Source: Pseudomonas svalbardensis (lineage in GTDB: Bacteria > Pseudomonadota > Gammaproteobacteria > Pseudomonadales > Pseudomonadaceae). Taken from it: DNA of 64,000 bases. The notes below the pieces were generated by a model that saw only the letters and a program-made list of their open reading frames with translations, searched no databases and was not told the DNA's origin. A program made the position numbers and the translations under genes. Each line of letters begins with the position of its first letter. Position 1 is the first letter of the stretch. Positions 1-9,500 of this stretch are shown in pieces. Location of the stretch: positions 2,429,501 to 2,493,500 of the forward strand of contig NZ_CP125619.1 of NCBI RefSeq assembly GCF_030053115.1, in the 5' to 3' direction.

Positions 1-1
1 C

Positions 2-727
2 TCCCGCAAGCAATATGCTGTTTCGGTGGACGTCGTATCCCGACTGCCATTCCGCTACCTCAAGCACACCTCCAAACTGATCCGCAAACTCGGCAACTCC
101 GATCTTGCCCTGCAACACAACAAAGTCATCAACCTGAAACTGGCCGTCGCTTCGATGGACGGCGTCGTCATCGGCCCTGGCGAGTATTTTTCATTCTGCC
201 GCCTCGTGGGTCGACCCACCCGCAAACGCGGTTATGTCGAAGGCATGGAGCTGTCAATTGGTGAAGCCCGCAGCGGCATTGGTGGCGGGATCTGCCAACT
301 GAGCAACCTGATTCACTGGATGGCGATTCACTCGCCATTGGTCGTGGTTGAGCGGTCGAACCACAGCTTCGATCCCTTTCCTGACGAGGGGCGGGTACTG
401 CCATTCGGCTCGGGTGCAGCGATCTTTTACAACTACATTGACCTGGTGCTGCATAACCCTACCGATCGTTATTTTCAGTTGAAGCTCAATGTCGTCGAGC
501 AACAGTTGGAAGGGGAGTTGTTATGCGATCAGGCGAGAGGGTTTCGGTATCACGTTTATCAACTTGGGTATCGGTTTGTGCGAGACGGTGGACGGGTTTT
601 TCGGGAGAACGAGATATGGCGGGAGGTCAGGAGCAAGGGGCAGGAGAGTCAGGTGCTGAAGAGTGAGCGGCTTTATAAGAATCAGGTGGTGGTTAAGTAT
701 GAGGTTGAGGAAAGTGTGCTGACTTGA
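2..727 (+). CDS. VanW family protein (5' end outside window)
   Basis: The reading frame is open from base 2, so the gene starts left of the window; an internal GTG at 26 is only the first possible start codon seen here. The visible ~241 residues match the VanW family: the motif GGGICQLSN near residue 95 and the later FYNYIDLVLHNPT segment are typical. VanW-like proteins occur in vancomycin-resistance clusters of Gram-positives, but most chromosomal copies in Pseudomonas have no known function, and nothing here links it to resistance. A strong hairpin follows the stop. Family call is firm, function unknown. Confidence 0.8.
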   Translation, partial: SRKQYAVSVDVVSRLPFRYLKHTSKLIRKLGNSDLALQHNKVINLKLAVASMDGVVIGPGEYFSFCRLVGRPTRKRGYVEGMELSIGEARSGIGGGICQLSNLIHWMAIHSPLVVVERSNHSFDPFPDEGRVLPFGSGAAIFYNYIDLVLHNPTDRYFQLKLNVVEQQLEGELLCDQARGFRYHVYQLGYRFVRDGGRVFRENEIWREVRSKGQESQVLKSERLYKNQVVVKYEVEESVLT

Positions 728-734
728 AATGCAT

Positions 735-767
735 AAAACGGGCGATCATTGGATTGCCCGTTTTTTT
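735..767 (+). terminator. Rho-independent terminator after vanW-like gene
   Basis: AAAACGGGC and GCCCGTTTT form a 9-bp stem with a 12-nt loop followed by a T run, only 8 bases after the vanW-like stop. The A/T-flanked stem could work in both directions, but only the plus-strand gene abuts it. Confidence 0.85.
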
Positions 768-913
768 GGGGGGGCGGCGGGTGGAAAATTTTTCATGGTG
801 AAGCTCTTGAATCAACGGAACCGCAAGGCGGCATTTGCATGCCTTGATCGTGCTCGGTCTGTCAAAACTGATCGCTGAGATTGCAGCGGCAGTATTGCAA
901 CAATATTGACGGT
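768..913. other. Intergenic stretch, nothing recognised
   Basis: No reading frame with convincing coding character, repeat or regulatory site was seen between the terminator and the leftward ORF remnant. Overlapping short ORFs here have poor composition and no ribosome-binding site. Confidence 0.4.
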
Positions 914-1045
914 TCAATTCCTGAAATAAAGTTCATCCAGTTGTCGTCTCCGAATCAGCAGGTATTCCTCCCAGACCTTGGGGAAATCCTCATCCTTGGT
1001 GAATGGGAACGTCAGATAAATATGCTTGCCTGTCACGATTTTCCC
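914..1045 (-). pseudogene. C-terminal ORF remnant downstream of T6SS island
   Basis: A leftward frame of about 43 codons closes at 914 and is cut by an in-frame TGA at 1046-1048, about 45 bp before the IS4 copy 1 boundary. The peptide has a natural-looking C-terminus (YLTFPFTKDEDFPKVWEEY followed by a basic stretch ending ELYFRN). It lacks its own start and ribosome-binding site, so it is probably the tail of a gene otherwise lost during IS4 and effector-module rearrangement. The family is not recognised. It could be a third immunity-type gene of the island, but that is a guess from position only. Confidence 0.35.
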
Positions 1046-1090
1046 TCAGAAGTAGATCTGCCCCCTTTAAAGCAAAAAGGGGACAGATTT

Positions 1091-2604
1091 GAATGGCACT
1101 TACTTAACATGTTTTGCGTGCCCATTTTTCCTGACATCTGCCCTTGCTGACCGACGCGGTTTGGTCAGTAAGGGGTAGGCTTGAGGTCTTCGTTTTATGG
1201 CTCGCGGCTCGATACGACCAGGCCGATTCCCGACGCGCCTCTGAGCAATCAACATCAATAAATTCGACAGGCCATCCTCGTCTTCGGGGCTGCCATATTG
1301 TCGCAAAGCCAGCCATAGCTGAAGGCTGTGTTTGAAGCTCAGTTCGCGAGGCAAGCAATCCGCTAACAGAGCCGATTGCGCCATGAGCATTCGGATCAGA
1401 TTGTGTGCCAACAGATAGACCCATAACTCCTTGACTGCCATGCCTGGGGTTTTGCAGCTTAACTTTCCAAGTCCTAGCGTAGCTTTGAGATTGCGCAGAT
1501 CCAACTCGACATGCCATCGACCCTTGTACAGCGATTTGAGAGCTGTTTTGGGTGTCTGCTTCGGGCAATGCAACGTGGTGACCAAAGTCTTTCCACCCGC
1601 CTTCAGCTCTCGCACTGTCAGTCTTTCAGGCGCCTGTTCGTAATGCGTTTGACTCATCCACGGCGGTCTTCTTGCAGGCTTTTTCAATTCGATCAGGTGA
1701 TCTTCCGAACCCAGACTTTGCCCTAGGCGAAAGTCCGTGCTGCGCCGTCGAGCACCGTATTGTTCGAACACGCCATCGACACCTCTTCGTTGCAACTCAC
1801 ACAGCAAGAAGTAGGTAGCGTAGTAAGCGTCGCCCAATAAAATGTCGCCTGTTTTCAGCGTGTCGAGCATTGATCTGAGCAGCGTTTGCTCATCGCCGCC
1901 TTTGCCTCGGAAGCGCCCAAGGGCGGCATCCAAGACGGCGCCGCTGGAAAGGCAAACGATGCCAACCACGCGACACAGGGGAAAACCAAGACCGACTTTC
2001 TGGCCGCGTGACTGCGGATAGGCACCCTGATTGGCCGCAGTGTCGGGCATGCTGACCGTCGTGCCGTCCACCAACCGTACAGGCCGTCCCATCCAGCGCC
2101 ACGACGAGGGTGCGTTATCACTTATCGAAGCACCGGTGTGCCTGACCAGCGTAGAAACCATTTCCACAGGTAGGCGTTTTCTGGCTTTGCAGTAGGCGCC
2201 CGTGCGAGTGCTACTGGGCTTCATGCCGCCACATGACCGTTTAATCGACAAGTCGTTGACGGCGTTCTGGCAGGAACGGTCGGCACTCATTGCTTGAGCC
2301 AGAAACATGGACAGCGTTTCAGTCGGCGGAAACAGACGCTCCCGATATTCCGGCAGTGCAGACTCGACGCGCTGTAAGAGCTCGGGAGACGTGAGGAGAT
2401 TGAAAAACGCATAGGCATCACAGTCCGAAGCGTGTCGATGAAAACGTTGCTGTTGATGCTGGAGAATTTCACGTCTACGATTCATTTGGGGCTGTGTCCT
2501 TGGTTCGTCGGGGTGTGTTCGCAACTATCACCGTAGACCAAGACCAGCCCTTCTTCATTTTTTGCTTTCAGCTCAAGTGGTTAGCAGCTAAGTAAGTGCC
2601 ATTC
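1091..2604 (-). mobile_element. IS4-family element, copy 1 (1514 bp)
   Basis: Bounded by inverted ends GAATGGCACTTACTTA (1091-1106 and 2589-2604). Comparison with copy 2 (3829-5342) gives identical length and an identical transposase, and the two lie in opposite orientation. Unlike copy 2 there is no direct target duplication. Instead the immediate flanks are a perfect 12-bp inverted pair, GGGGACAGATTT on the left and AAATCTGTCCCC on the right, so this copy may sit at a rearranged junction or in a palindromic target. Left of it, 1055-1090 forms a longer imperfect palindrome (AGATCTGCCCCCTTT facing AAAGGGGACAGATTT). Confidence 0.9.
1100..2485 (-). CDS. IS4-family transposase (copy 1)
   Basis: DDE transposase of 461 residues from the ATG at 2485; the frame is open to a TTG at 2524, but the ATG has an AAGGA-like site upstream. 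The first Asp lies in LVDGTTVSMPD, the second in LLGDAYYATY, and the signature Y-(2)-R-(3)-E-(6)-K is met exactly by YKGRWHVELDLRNLK, which defines the IS4 family. The protein is identical to that of copy 2, showing recent duplication. Frame is intact, so it should be active. Confidence 0.93.
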   Translation of the reverse strand: MNRRREILQHQQQRFHRHASDCDAYAFFNLLTSPELLQRVESALPEYRERLFPPTETLSMFLAQAMSADRSCQNAVNDLSIKRSCGGMKPSSTRTGAYCKARKRLPVEMVSTLVRHTGASISDNAPSSWRWMGRPVRLVDGTTVSMPDTAANQGAYPQSRGQKVGLGFPLCRVVGIVCLSSGAVLDAALGRFRGKGGDEQTLLRSMLDTLKTGDILLGDAYYATYFLLCELQRRGVDGVFEQYGARRRSTDFRLGQSLGSEDHLIELKKPARRPPWMSQTHYEQAPERLTVRELKAGGKTLVTTLHCPKQTPKTALKSLYKGRWHVELDLRNLKATLGLGKLSCKTPGMAVKELWVYLLAHNLIRMLMAQSALLADCLPRELSFKHSLQLWLALRQYGSPEDEDGLSNLLMLIAQRRVGNRPGRIEPRAIKRRPQAYPLLTKPRRSARADVRKNGHAKHVK

Positions 2605-2635
2605 AAATCTGTCCCCTATTTTGGTTCTGTAAATT

Positions 2636-3701
2636 TCACATTGAAACGTTTGCTTTGAAGTACGACATGAAGTCTTGCCCGTTGGAGAAAGCTTTTTGAA
2701 TTTTCAAACTTTGTTCTTTTAGTTCTAAACTAGGTTTCGACCAATGTTCGGCTGGCAGCGGCGTAGACCATTCAGTAATACTTTCCGGCATAGCCTTCAT
2801 ACTGTATTTATGATCCCACTCTGCTATCCAGTACGGGATCTTCCACCAAGAAACAATGTGTGTGAGCACCCACCAATATTTTCCAATTAAACTTCTTTCC
2901 CCTGCATCGACTTCTTCTTGCATGCCGGCGCGTTCTTTTTCGAAAGTATGTCGGCCTTCATGGACTGCTTTTGCCGGGCAATGCTCAACGCCATTTTCCA
3001 TGTAGCTTCGTATGGCCTCCCACTGTCCTAGCCCATGAAACGGAGACGGAACAGTATCGTTAAGGTAGTAGGCTATTCCATTGGCTTTATCTTCTATGGC
3101 GATTCCAAGGGTAAAGGTTTTAAGGACTCCAACCCCGGTTGTGCCTGTTCCTGCTGATAGCCAGGCTATTGTTTCTTCCCAAGGACGAGTTATCGGTGTG
3201 TCTGATTTTTCAAGAAAGTAGCAAACTTCACGTCGTTGACGATTAAATCGAACTGGCCTTGTTTTGGATTTTTTAAGGGTTGTGCCCGCTACTACGTAAA
3301 TCGCAATTAAAGCGGTGGCTCCTGTTAATCCAAGTGCTAGATAAAAAAACATAATCAAATACGACTTCTGCTCTAGACCAGAAGGTCACTCCGTAGGGGT
3401 TTCCCCACGCTGTTGTACCCGCTATAAACGGCGCAAATATAAAAAAGAAAAATGCAATGAACATGGTGTTGGCTATCATGATTCGCGCTTGAAACGCTTT
3501 TCCGGAATTACTGGTTCCGATGTCAAGATAGGTGTCATTGACTTCGATAAATTTTCCGCCTAAATCCACCGACAATTGACCTGTGGGGACTGGCAGTGGC
3601 GAAAGAAAAAGTGCCTCTCCCGTGGGCATTACCCTCTTGGCTCCAGCTTTTGGACGCTGGCTATTTATGTCGAGATCATTGTGTTTGCTCTTGGAGAACA
3701 T
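2636..3701 (-). pseudogene. Frameshifted DUF6708 membrane protein (second immunity-like copy)
   Basis: Two leftward frames (residues 1 to ~130 ending after 3273, and a second frame from about 3349 to 2636) together align along the full length of the intact protein at 5429-6523: TGEALFLSPLPVPTGQ, EVNDTYLD, RFNRQRREVCYF, PFHGLG.WEAIR.YME and FPYW.AEWDH.SMK are shared. The break lies at a run of seven A on the plus strand (3343-3349), seven T in the coding strand; one extra T would restore DYVFFYLALGL in frame. The ATG (3699-3701) overlaps the stop of the effector remnant upstream (TGATG). The gene is clearly more AT-rich than the neighbouring core genes. It may be a dead gene, a phase-variable one or a sequencing error. 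Confidence 0.85.
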
Positions 3702-3811
3702 CAAATTTTACCAGTGGTGGCAGCGGTTTCCGCAAGGCTTAAAATGTCGCTTGATACTATGACCCAAGGTGCATCTGCTTTTTGCGCTCGAAACGCGATC
3801 ACTTCCGACAA
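3701..3811 (-). pseudogene. C-terminal remnant of a second VasX-like effector
   Basis: Reading leftward, a frame ending in TGA at 3701-3703 encodes about 36 residues including VIAFRAQKADAPWVIVSSD. This lines up with the last residues of the intact effector at 6560-9880 (VSVLRTRTTDAPWLLVTSD). Its stop overlaps the ATG of the DUF6708 pseudogene, mirroring the effector-then-DUF6708 order of the intact pair. Everything upstream is missing: the frame runs into an A-rich tract and then the IS4 copy 2 target. IS4 copy 2 has an intact target duplication, so the loss of the effector body predates that insertion. Identification rests on a short but position-consistent match. Confidence 0.65.
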
Positions 3812-3817
3812 AAAAAT

Positions 3818-3828
3818 AAATCACTCCC
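3818..3828. repeat. Target duplication of IS4 copy 2, left
   Basis: AAATCACTCCC directly abuts the left end of IS4 copy 2 and is repeated exactly at 5343-5353. An 11-bp duplication fits the 10-13 bp usual for IS4 elements. Confidence 0.9.
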
Positions 3829-5342
3829 GAATGGCACTTACTTAGCTGCTAACCACTTGAGCTGAAAGCAAAAAATGAAGAAGGGCTGGTCTTGGTCTAC
3901 GGTGATAGTTGCGAACACACCCCGACGAACCAAGGACACAGCCCCAAATGAATCGTAGACGTGAAATTCTCCAGCATCAACAGCAACGTTTTCATCGACA
4001 CGCTTCGGACTGTGATGCCTATGCGTTTTTCAATCTCCTCACGTCTCCCGAGCTCTTACAGCGCGTCGAGTCTGCACTGCCGGAATATCGGGAGCGTCTG
4101 TTTCCGCCGACTGAAACGCTGTCCATGTTTCTGGCTCAAGCAATGAGTGCCGACCGTTCCTGCCAGAACGCCGTCAACGACTTGTCGATTAAACGGTCAT
4201 GTGGCGGCATGAAGCCCAGTAGCACTCGCACGGGCGCCTACTGCAAAGCCAGAAAACGCCTACCTGTGGAAATGGTTTCTACGCTGGTCAGGCACACCGG
4301 TGCTTCGATAAGTGATAACGCACCCTCGTCGTGGCGCTGGATGGGACGGCCTGTACGGTTGGTGGACGGCACGACGGTCAGCATGCCCGACACTGCGGCC
4401 AATCAGGGTGCCTATCCGCAGTCACGCGGCCAGAAAGTCGGTCTTGGTTTTCCCCTGTGTCGCGTGGTTGGCATCGTTTGCCTTTCCAGCGGCGCCGTCT
4501 TGGATGCCGCCCTTGGGCGCTTCCGAGGCAAAGGCGGCGATGAGCAAACGCTGCTCAGATCAATGCTCGACACGCTGAAAACAGGCGACATTTTATTGGG
4601 CGACGCTTACTACGCTACCTACTTCTTGCTGTGTGAGTTGCAACGAAGAGGTGTCGATGGCGTGTTCGAACAATACGGTGCTCGACGGCGCAGCACGGAC
4701 TTTCGCCTAGGGCAAAGTCTGGGTTCGGAAGATCACCTGATCGAATTGAAAAAGCCTGCAAGAAGACCGCCGTGGATGAGTCAAACGCATTACGAACAGG
4801 CGCCTGAAAGACTGACAGTGCGAGAGCTGAAGGCGGGTGGAAAGACTTTGGTCACCACGTTGCATTGCCCGAAGCAGACACCCAAAACAGCTCTCAAATC
4901 GCTGTACAAGGGTCGATGGCATGTCGAGTTGGATCTGCGCAATCTCAAAGCTACGCTAGGACTTGGAAAGTTAAGCTGCAAAACCCCAGGCATGGCAGTC
5001 AAGGAGTTATGGGTCTATCTGTTGGCACACAATCTGATCCGAATGCTCATGGCGCAATCGGCTCTGTTAGCGGATTGCTTGCCTCGCGAACTGAGCTTCA
5101 AACACAGCCTTCAGCTATGGCTGGCTTTGCGACAATATGGCAGCCCCGAAGACGAGGATGGCCTGTCGAATTTATTGATGTTGATTGCTCAGAGGCGCGT
5201 CGGGAATCGGCCTGGTCGTATCGAGCCGCGAGCCATAAAACGAAGACCTCAAGCCTACCCCTTACTGACCAAACCGCGTCGGTCAGCAAGGGCAGATGTC
5301 AGGAAAAATGGGCACGCAAAACATGTTAAGTAAGTGCCATTC
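3829..5342 (+). mobile_element. IS4-family element, copy 2 (1514 bp)
   Basis: Same terminal inverted repeat (GAATGGCACTTACTTA) and exact length as copy 1, opposite orientation, with a clean 11-bp target duplication on both sides. It separates the intact effector-DUF6708 pair from the decayed second module. The target AAATCACTCCCC resembles the AAATCTGTCCCC beside copy 1, suggesting a preferred insertion motif. Confidence 0.95.
3948..5333 (+). CDS. IS4-family transposase (copy 2)
   Basis: Identical in protein sequence to the copy at 1100-2485, with the same three catalytic regions (VDGTTVSMPD, LGDAYY, and the YREK motif in YKGRWHVELDLRNLK). Start placed at the ATG preceded by CCAAGGACAC. The stop lies 9 bases from the element end, so the gene fills the IS. 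Intact. Confidence 0.93.
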   Translation: MNRRREILQHQQQRFHRHASDCDAYAFFNLLTSPELLQRVESALPEYRERLFPPTETLSMFLAQAMSADRSCQNAVNDLSIKRSCGGMKPSSTRTGAYCKARKRLPVEMVSTLVRHTGASISDNAPSSWRWMGRPVRLVDGTTVSMPDTAANQGAYPQSRGQKVGLGFPLCRVVGIVCLSSGAVLDAALGRFRGKGGDEQTLLRSMLDTLKTGDILLGDAYYATYFLLCELQRRGVDGVFEQYGARRRSTDFRLGQSLGSEDHLIELKKPARRPPWMSQTHYEQAPERLTVRELKAGGKTLVTTLHCPKQTPKTALKSLYKGRWHVELDLRNLKATLGLGKLSCKTPGMAVKELWVYLLAHNLIRMLMAQSALLADCLPRELSFKHSLQLWLALRQYGSPEDEDGLSNLLMLIAQRRVGNRPGRIEPRAIKRRPQAYPLLTKPRRSARADVRKNGHAKHVK

Positions 5343-5353
5343 AAATCACTCCC
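5343..5353. repeat. Target duplication of IS4 copy 2, right
   Basis: Second copy of AAATCACTCCC, immediately after the right inverted end. The 75 bases between here and the DUF6708 stop hold no recognisable gene. Confidence 0.9.
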
Positions 5354-5428
5354 CTTTTTTCCACAAAGTCTCCCGCACGGGGTAGTCGACTGTATTCACG
5401 TATCGTGGACACGGCTGATCAGTTCCAT

Positions 5429-6523
5429 TCAATCATTTGTTGATTCTTCTGCCTTGGTTTCGTTTAGGTTGGCCTTAAAGTACGTCATGAAATCCTGTCC
5501 CTGAGTAAAGGCTTTTTCGATCTTCATGCTTTGCTCTTTCAGAGCGGCGCTTGGTTTGGCCCATTGTTCCGAGGGTAAAGGTTTGGACCACTCAGCAATG
5601 GATTCAGGTAGAGATTTCATGCTGAAACGGTGGTCCCATTCCGCTACCCAGTACGGAAAACGCCACCAAGTGATCAGGTGTGTCAGGTACCACCAACCAA
5701 CTCCTAAAGCGGAACGTTCGTTGTGCTGGTATTCCTCGTGCATGTCCTGTCGTTCTTGATCGAAAGTGTGGCGACCCTCGTAGGGTGCTTTACCAGGGCA
5801 AAACTCCGGTCCTTTTTCCATGTAGACACGTATGGCTTCCCATTTGCCTAGTCCATGAAAAGGAGTCATGACCTCCTGTGTAAGAAAGTGCACCGTATCG
5901 GCCTCGGGATTATCTATGGCCATGCCAAAGGTGTAGCTACTGATTACGCCTACTCCGGTGAATCCGGTGCTGACTGAGATCCACGCAACCGTGTCTTCCC
6001 AAGGCTGGATCACGGGTTCGTCGGAGCCATTCGGGAAGTAACAGACCTCACGGCGTTGACGGTTAAATCGGATGGGGCGGGCGCGGGCTTTGCTTCTTGT
6101 GGTGCTGATAATCGCGTACAGGCCGATCAGCGCTGCTCCCCCTCCACACCAGAGCGCTAGTGATATTCCGAACTCAAAAAAATCGTTGAAGTAAAACCAA
6201 AAGCTTCTGCCGAATGGATTTATGAATGCTGCGAAGCCCATCAAGGTTGGGAGAACAAATAGACAAACGATAACTACGACTGTAGGGAGTGACACAGCTA
6301 ATCGTGCTTGGAAAGACTTGGTGAGATTGCTGCTACCCAGGTCCAGGTAGGTGTCGTTGACTTCAACAAAACTTCCGCCGAGATCCATTGGGATTTGCCC
6401 GGTAGGAACTGGCAACGGTGACAAGAATAATGCTTCACCTGTGGCAAAACGACGTGTTTCACCCGCCGTGGGGCGGTGATTTTTGAGGTCAAGTTCGACT
6501 TGCTGTTCAGGTTTGGATGGCAT
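5429..6523 (-). CDS. DUF6708 membrane protein, probable T6SS immunity protein
   Basis: A protein of 364 residues from the ATG at 6523. The frame stays open to a TTG touching the effector stop, but alignment with the second copy (which begins MFSKSKH) supports MPSKPEQ as the start. Two hydrophobic segments near residues 75-100 and 120-145 predict an inner-membrane protein with most of the chain cytoplasmic, including the conserved RFNRQRREVCYF motif. It lies directly after the effector gene in the same direction, the usual place for an immunity gene, and the same order recurs in the decayed second module. Immunity to a pore-forming effector fits a membrane location, as for TsiV2 and VasX, but is inferred from context. 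Confidence 0.75.
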   Translation of the reverse strand: MPSKPEQQVELDLKNHRPTAGETRRFATGEALFLSPLPVPTGQIPMDLGGSFVEVNDTYLDLGSSNLTKSFQARLAVSLPTVVVIVCLFVLPTLMGFAAFINPFGRSFWFYFNDFFEFGISLALWCGGGAALIGLYAIISTTRSKARARPIRFNRQRREVCYFPNGSDEPVIQPWEDTVAWISVSTGFTGVGVISSYTFGMAIDNPEADTVHFLTQEVMTPFHGLGKWEAIRVYMEKGPEFCPGKAPYEGRHTFDQERQDMHEEYQHNERSALGVGWWYLTHLITWWRFPYWVAEWDHRFSMKSLPESIAEWSKPLPSEQWAKPSAALKEQSMKIEKAFTQGQDFMTYFKANLNETKAEESTND

Positions 6524-6559
6524 GCAATTCAACCGAAAAAATGTAGGCGGGTTAGGCAA

Positions 6560-9500
6560 CTACAGGGAGTCGCTAGTTACTAGCAACCAAGGGGCATCCG
6601 TGGTACGCGTTCTTAACACAGATACTGATTGAAGCAGCTTGCCATTCTGCGCGTTTAGGGTCGTGGTTTCGAATCGCTTCTCTCGGAAAGATTTATCACC
6701 GGCTACGGGGTGGTAGCGTAAAACGACGGCAAGGCCATGCTGGGCGTTAGCTTCGTGTTGGAATATTTCCAAGCCAAGCTTGAGAGGTTCGCCCGGGGCA
6801 CCTAGCAGATTGAGTTGATACAGCAACGGTTCGCTCCACGCTTCCCAGTCATTGCGCTGATGGTTAGTTAGCCAGTAAGCACTGAGGCCGAGACTGACAT
6901 CCTCCAGATCATTGGCTGTCATCCCCGGCACGCTCAAGACGGCCATGGGCTTGCTGTTTATTTGTTGTAGGGCTATCTGCGGAGCGGCAGTAATATTTGC
7001 TAGCATCAAACGCTCCTCCGCAAGACTTCGGTTTGCGCTCTGCTTGCCCCAAGGACCTTTAAGCAACCATTTATCCAGTTCGGTCTTGTTATTACGGTTG
7101 TATAGCCATTCACCACCCAATTGGAGTCCTGTCAGGACTAGGCCAATCAGGTTGGCCCGTGCGGCGACGCTGAGCAACTTACCACCAGCCGTAACCCACG
7201 CAAGAGCGCGCGCCTGGCTTACATTCGTCATAGCTTCAAACGTATATTGAACTGTTCGTGCGGTCGCCCAGCCATTGACAACTAGTTGGCCGGAGTCTCC
7301 AGCTAGCGTCATGCTAGCCCCAGCTAGCTTGGCGCCATCGCCTGACCGTAAAGCTTCGGTCCACCTAGCAGCAGACCCTTTTTCACCGTACAAACCGGTG
7401 CCTGCGGCAATAGCGCCAAAAAGGTATGAAAACGGCCCCAATACGCCTGTAATTTTGCCTAACTTGGCGGCTAATCCGATTTTAGCTGCAGCACTCGCAT
7501 AGTTTTCAATTGCGACAGAAAGGCCGGTAATGGCAATTCCTTGGGCAGCGGCAATAGTCCCCCCAATCATTGAAAAAAGAGCATTTGCTACAGCTAATTT
7601 ATCGGAGAAATCCGCCTCTTTTTTTCTAGCAAATTCACTATAAACAGCTGTAAAGCTGATAATTTGCAGAATCGCTGCAGCTGAAGAAAACAAATCCCCT
7701 CCAGCTGATGCGAAAACCGCCTTGCTTATTCCTTTGGAAGGACGCTTGAGCCGATAGTCATCGGCCATCCGCTCAAACTCAAGCACCTGAGCATTGTTAA
7801 GCCCTTTGATCTTGAAGGCAGCCTTACCCGGTCCGTCACCAACAGGACTCATGGCCTGAGCTACCCGCCCTTCAAGTGGAGCGACAGTTTGTTGAATGGC
7901 TTTGCGGCGAGATACCAAGGTTTTGTAACCGCCTTTAGGTGACCGGCCTTTACGTTCATCAGCCAGGGTTTGCCGAATCTGTTTTTTCAGCGAAGTCATT
8001 TGCTGGCGCAGATCTGTCAGTTTGGCCATATCAGCTTTGAACGCGGCAATTTGATTTGCAGAGGCAAACTCCAACGTAATACCCCCCTTACCAAAGGCAC
8101 GCAGAACATCTATCCAGGCCGAGCCAGGAATTCGGCGCAATACTTTTGCTGGATCTAGCGGCTGGCCACTACGTAGCGCTTGCATGGCCTCATCCAGCGC
8201 TCCTGCCAGGCGCAATTGCTTTGCCGGCTCATATGCCGTGTCGCGCAACTGACCGAGCACAATGCCGTTTTCACTCAATTGCATTGCTGCTGCGAGATTC
8301 TGAGTGAGCAAATTGCCAAATTTTCCGCTGAGTGCCTGGGCACCCTGGTAGTCGTCCTTGACCATATAGGTATCGCGCAGGGACTTGATGAAAGATGTGA
8401 CCTTGGCGTGCATGTCCTTCTGATCAGTCAAGCTCAATGTGAAGAAGGTAGGTACGGTAAAACCCGGCTGTTTCTCCATCAGATCGGCAAGCTTTTCAGT
8501 CGCTTTATCTGTCCGGCAAATGTCTCTCATACAGGCGTATTCAGTAGCGAGAGTTGTGTTGAGTTGATCGCCAAATTTGGGGTCGAAATACCAGGCTGAG
8601 CGTTGGAAGCGTTCTTCACTGATCAGATTCGCGCGATCGTCACTGATCAGATCTAGACGTTTGTTCCAACGACTGAGTTGAGCGCGTTGCTGTTTCAGGA
8701 AGGCTTCCATAGCGGGCCGATCGATCAGATCGTTGATGCCCTGTTGTCCCATTTTCGCGCCGTCGAGCGCGTCATCCGCGTTGTCTTCGATGGTCTCGAT
8801 CAGGTCTTCATACTTGGAATGCAAAGGTCCAAGACTCGTACGCATTCGCGACTTTGAAGCTGCAATAGCCCCACGATGCGTACCTGCACCGGAATATTGG
8901 GTTTGATTTTTAACGTTGACGTAATCGACGATCGATTGCCGCTGGTCCTCGCTTGTTTCGTCCTTGAGTTTGGCAAAACGAGGGTCGCCTTGGGCGGCAT
9001 TCAGAATGGTTTCGCCGGTTACGGTGTACAACGATTCGATGTAGCAACCAAACACATACTTCTTTTGATTGGCTTCAGCGTCACTCCAGTTACTGATCCA
9101 GCCAGTGACCAAATCCTGATGCTCTGCGAGATCGCGCAGCACGCCCAGGTCATCCTGTATGACCAAGTACAGATGGTCACGCTCATTTTCTGCCTTGACT
9201 TGCTTTTTGAGCGCGCCCAACTGAGTTTTCTTGAAGTGCGACGCTTGCTCCCAGAGATAGTCCTGGCTTTCCTCAGGCTTGGCACCCGTAACCGCCGGCT
9301 CTTTACTCGGCTGCTCCGCAACCTCCGCAATCCATTTTTCCGCCTGACTTGGCGTCAACAGATTAGCCGCGCCTTTCTCCGGATCAGTGTTGGTCAGGTC
9401 CACTGCCTGCATGAAGTATTCACGCTCGGATTTGTGCTTGATGACCTGCGCGCATTTGGCGGCGGTCCATTGCACTTCGGAGTAGTTGACGTAGAGCTTG

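Noticed and set aside
881..1150. An 89-codon plus-strand frame at the left IS4 border
   Set aside because: It crosses the IS boundary and is antisense to the better-looking C-terminal remnant.
2605..3828. The two IS4 copies considered as a composite transposon moving the DUF6708 gene
   Set aside because: Copy 2 has its own complete target duplication, so it inserted on its own; a composite would show duplication only at the outer ends.
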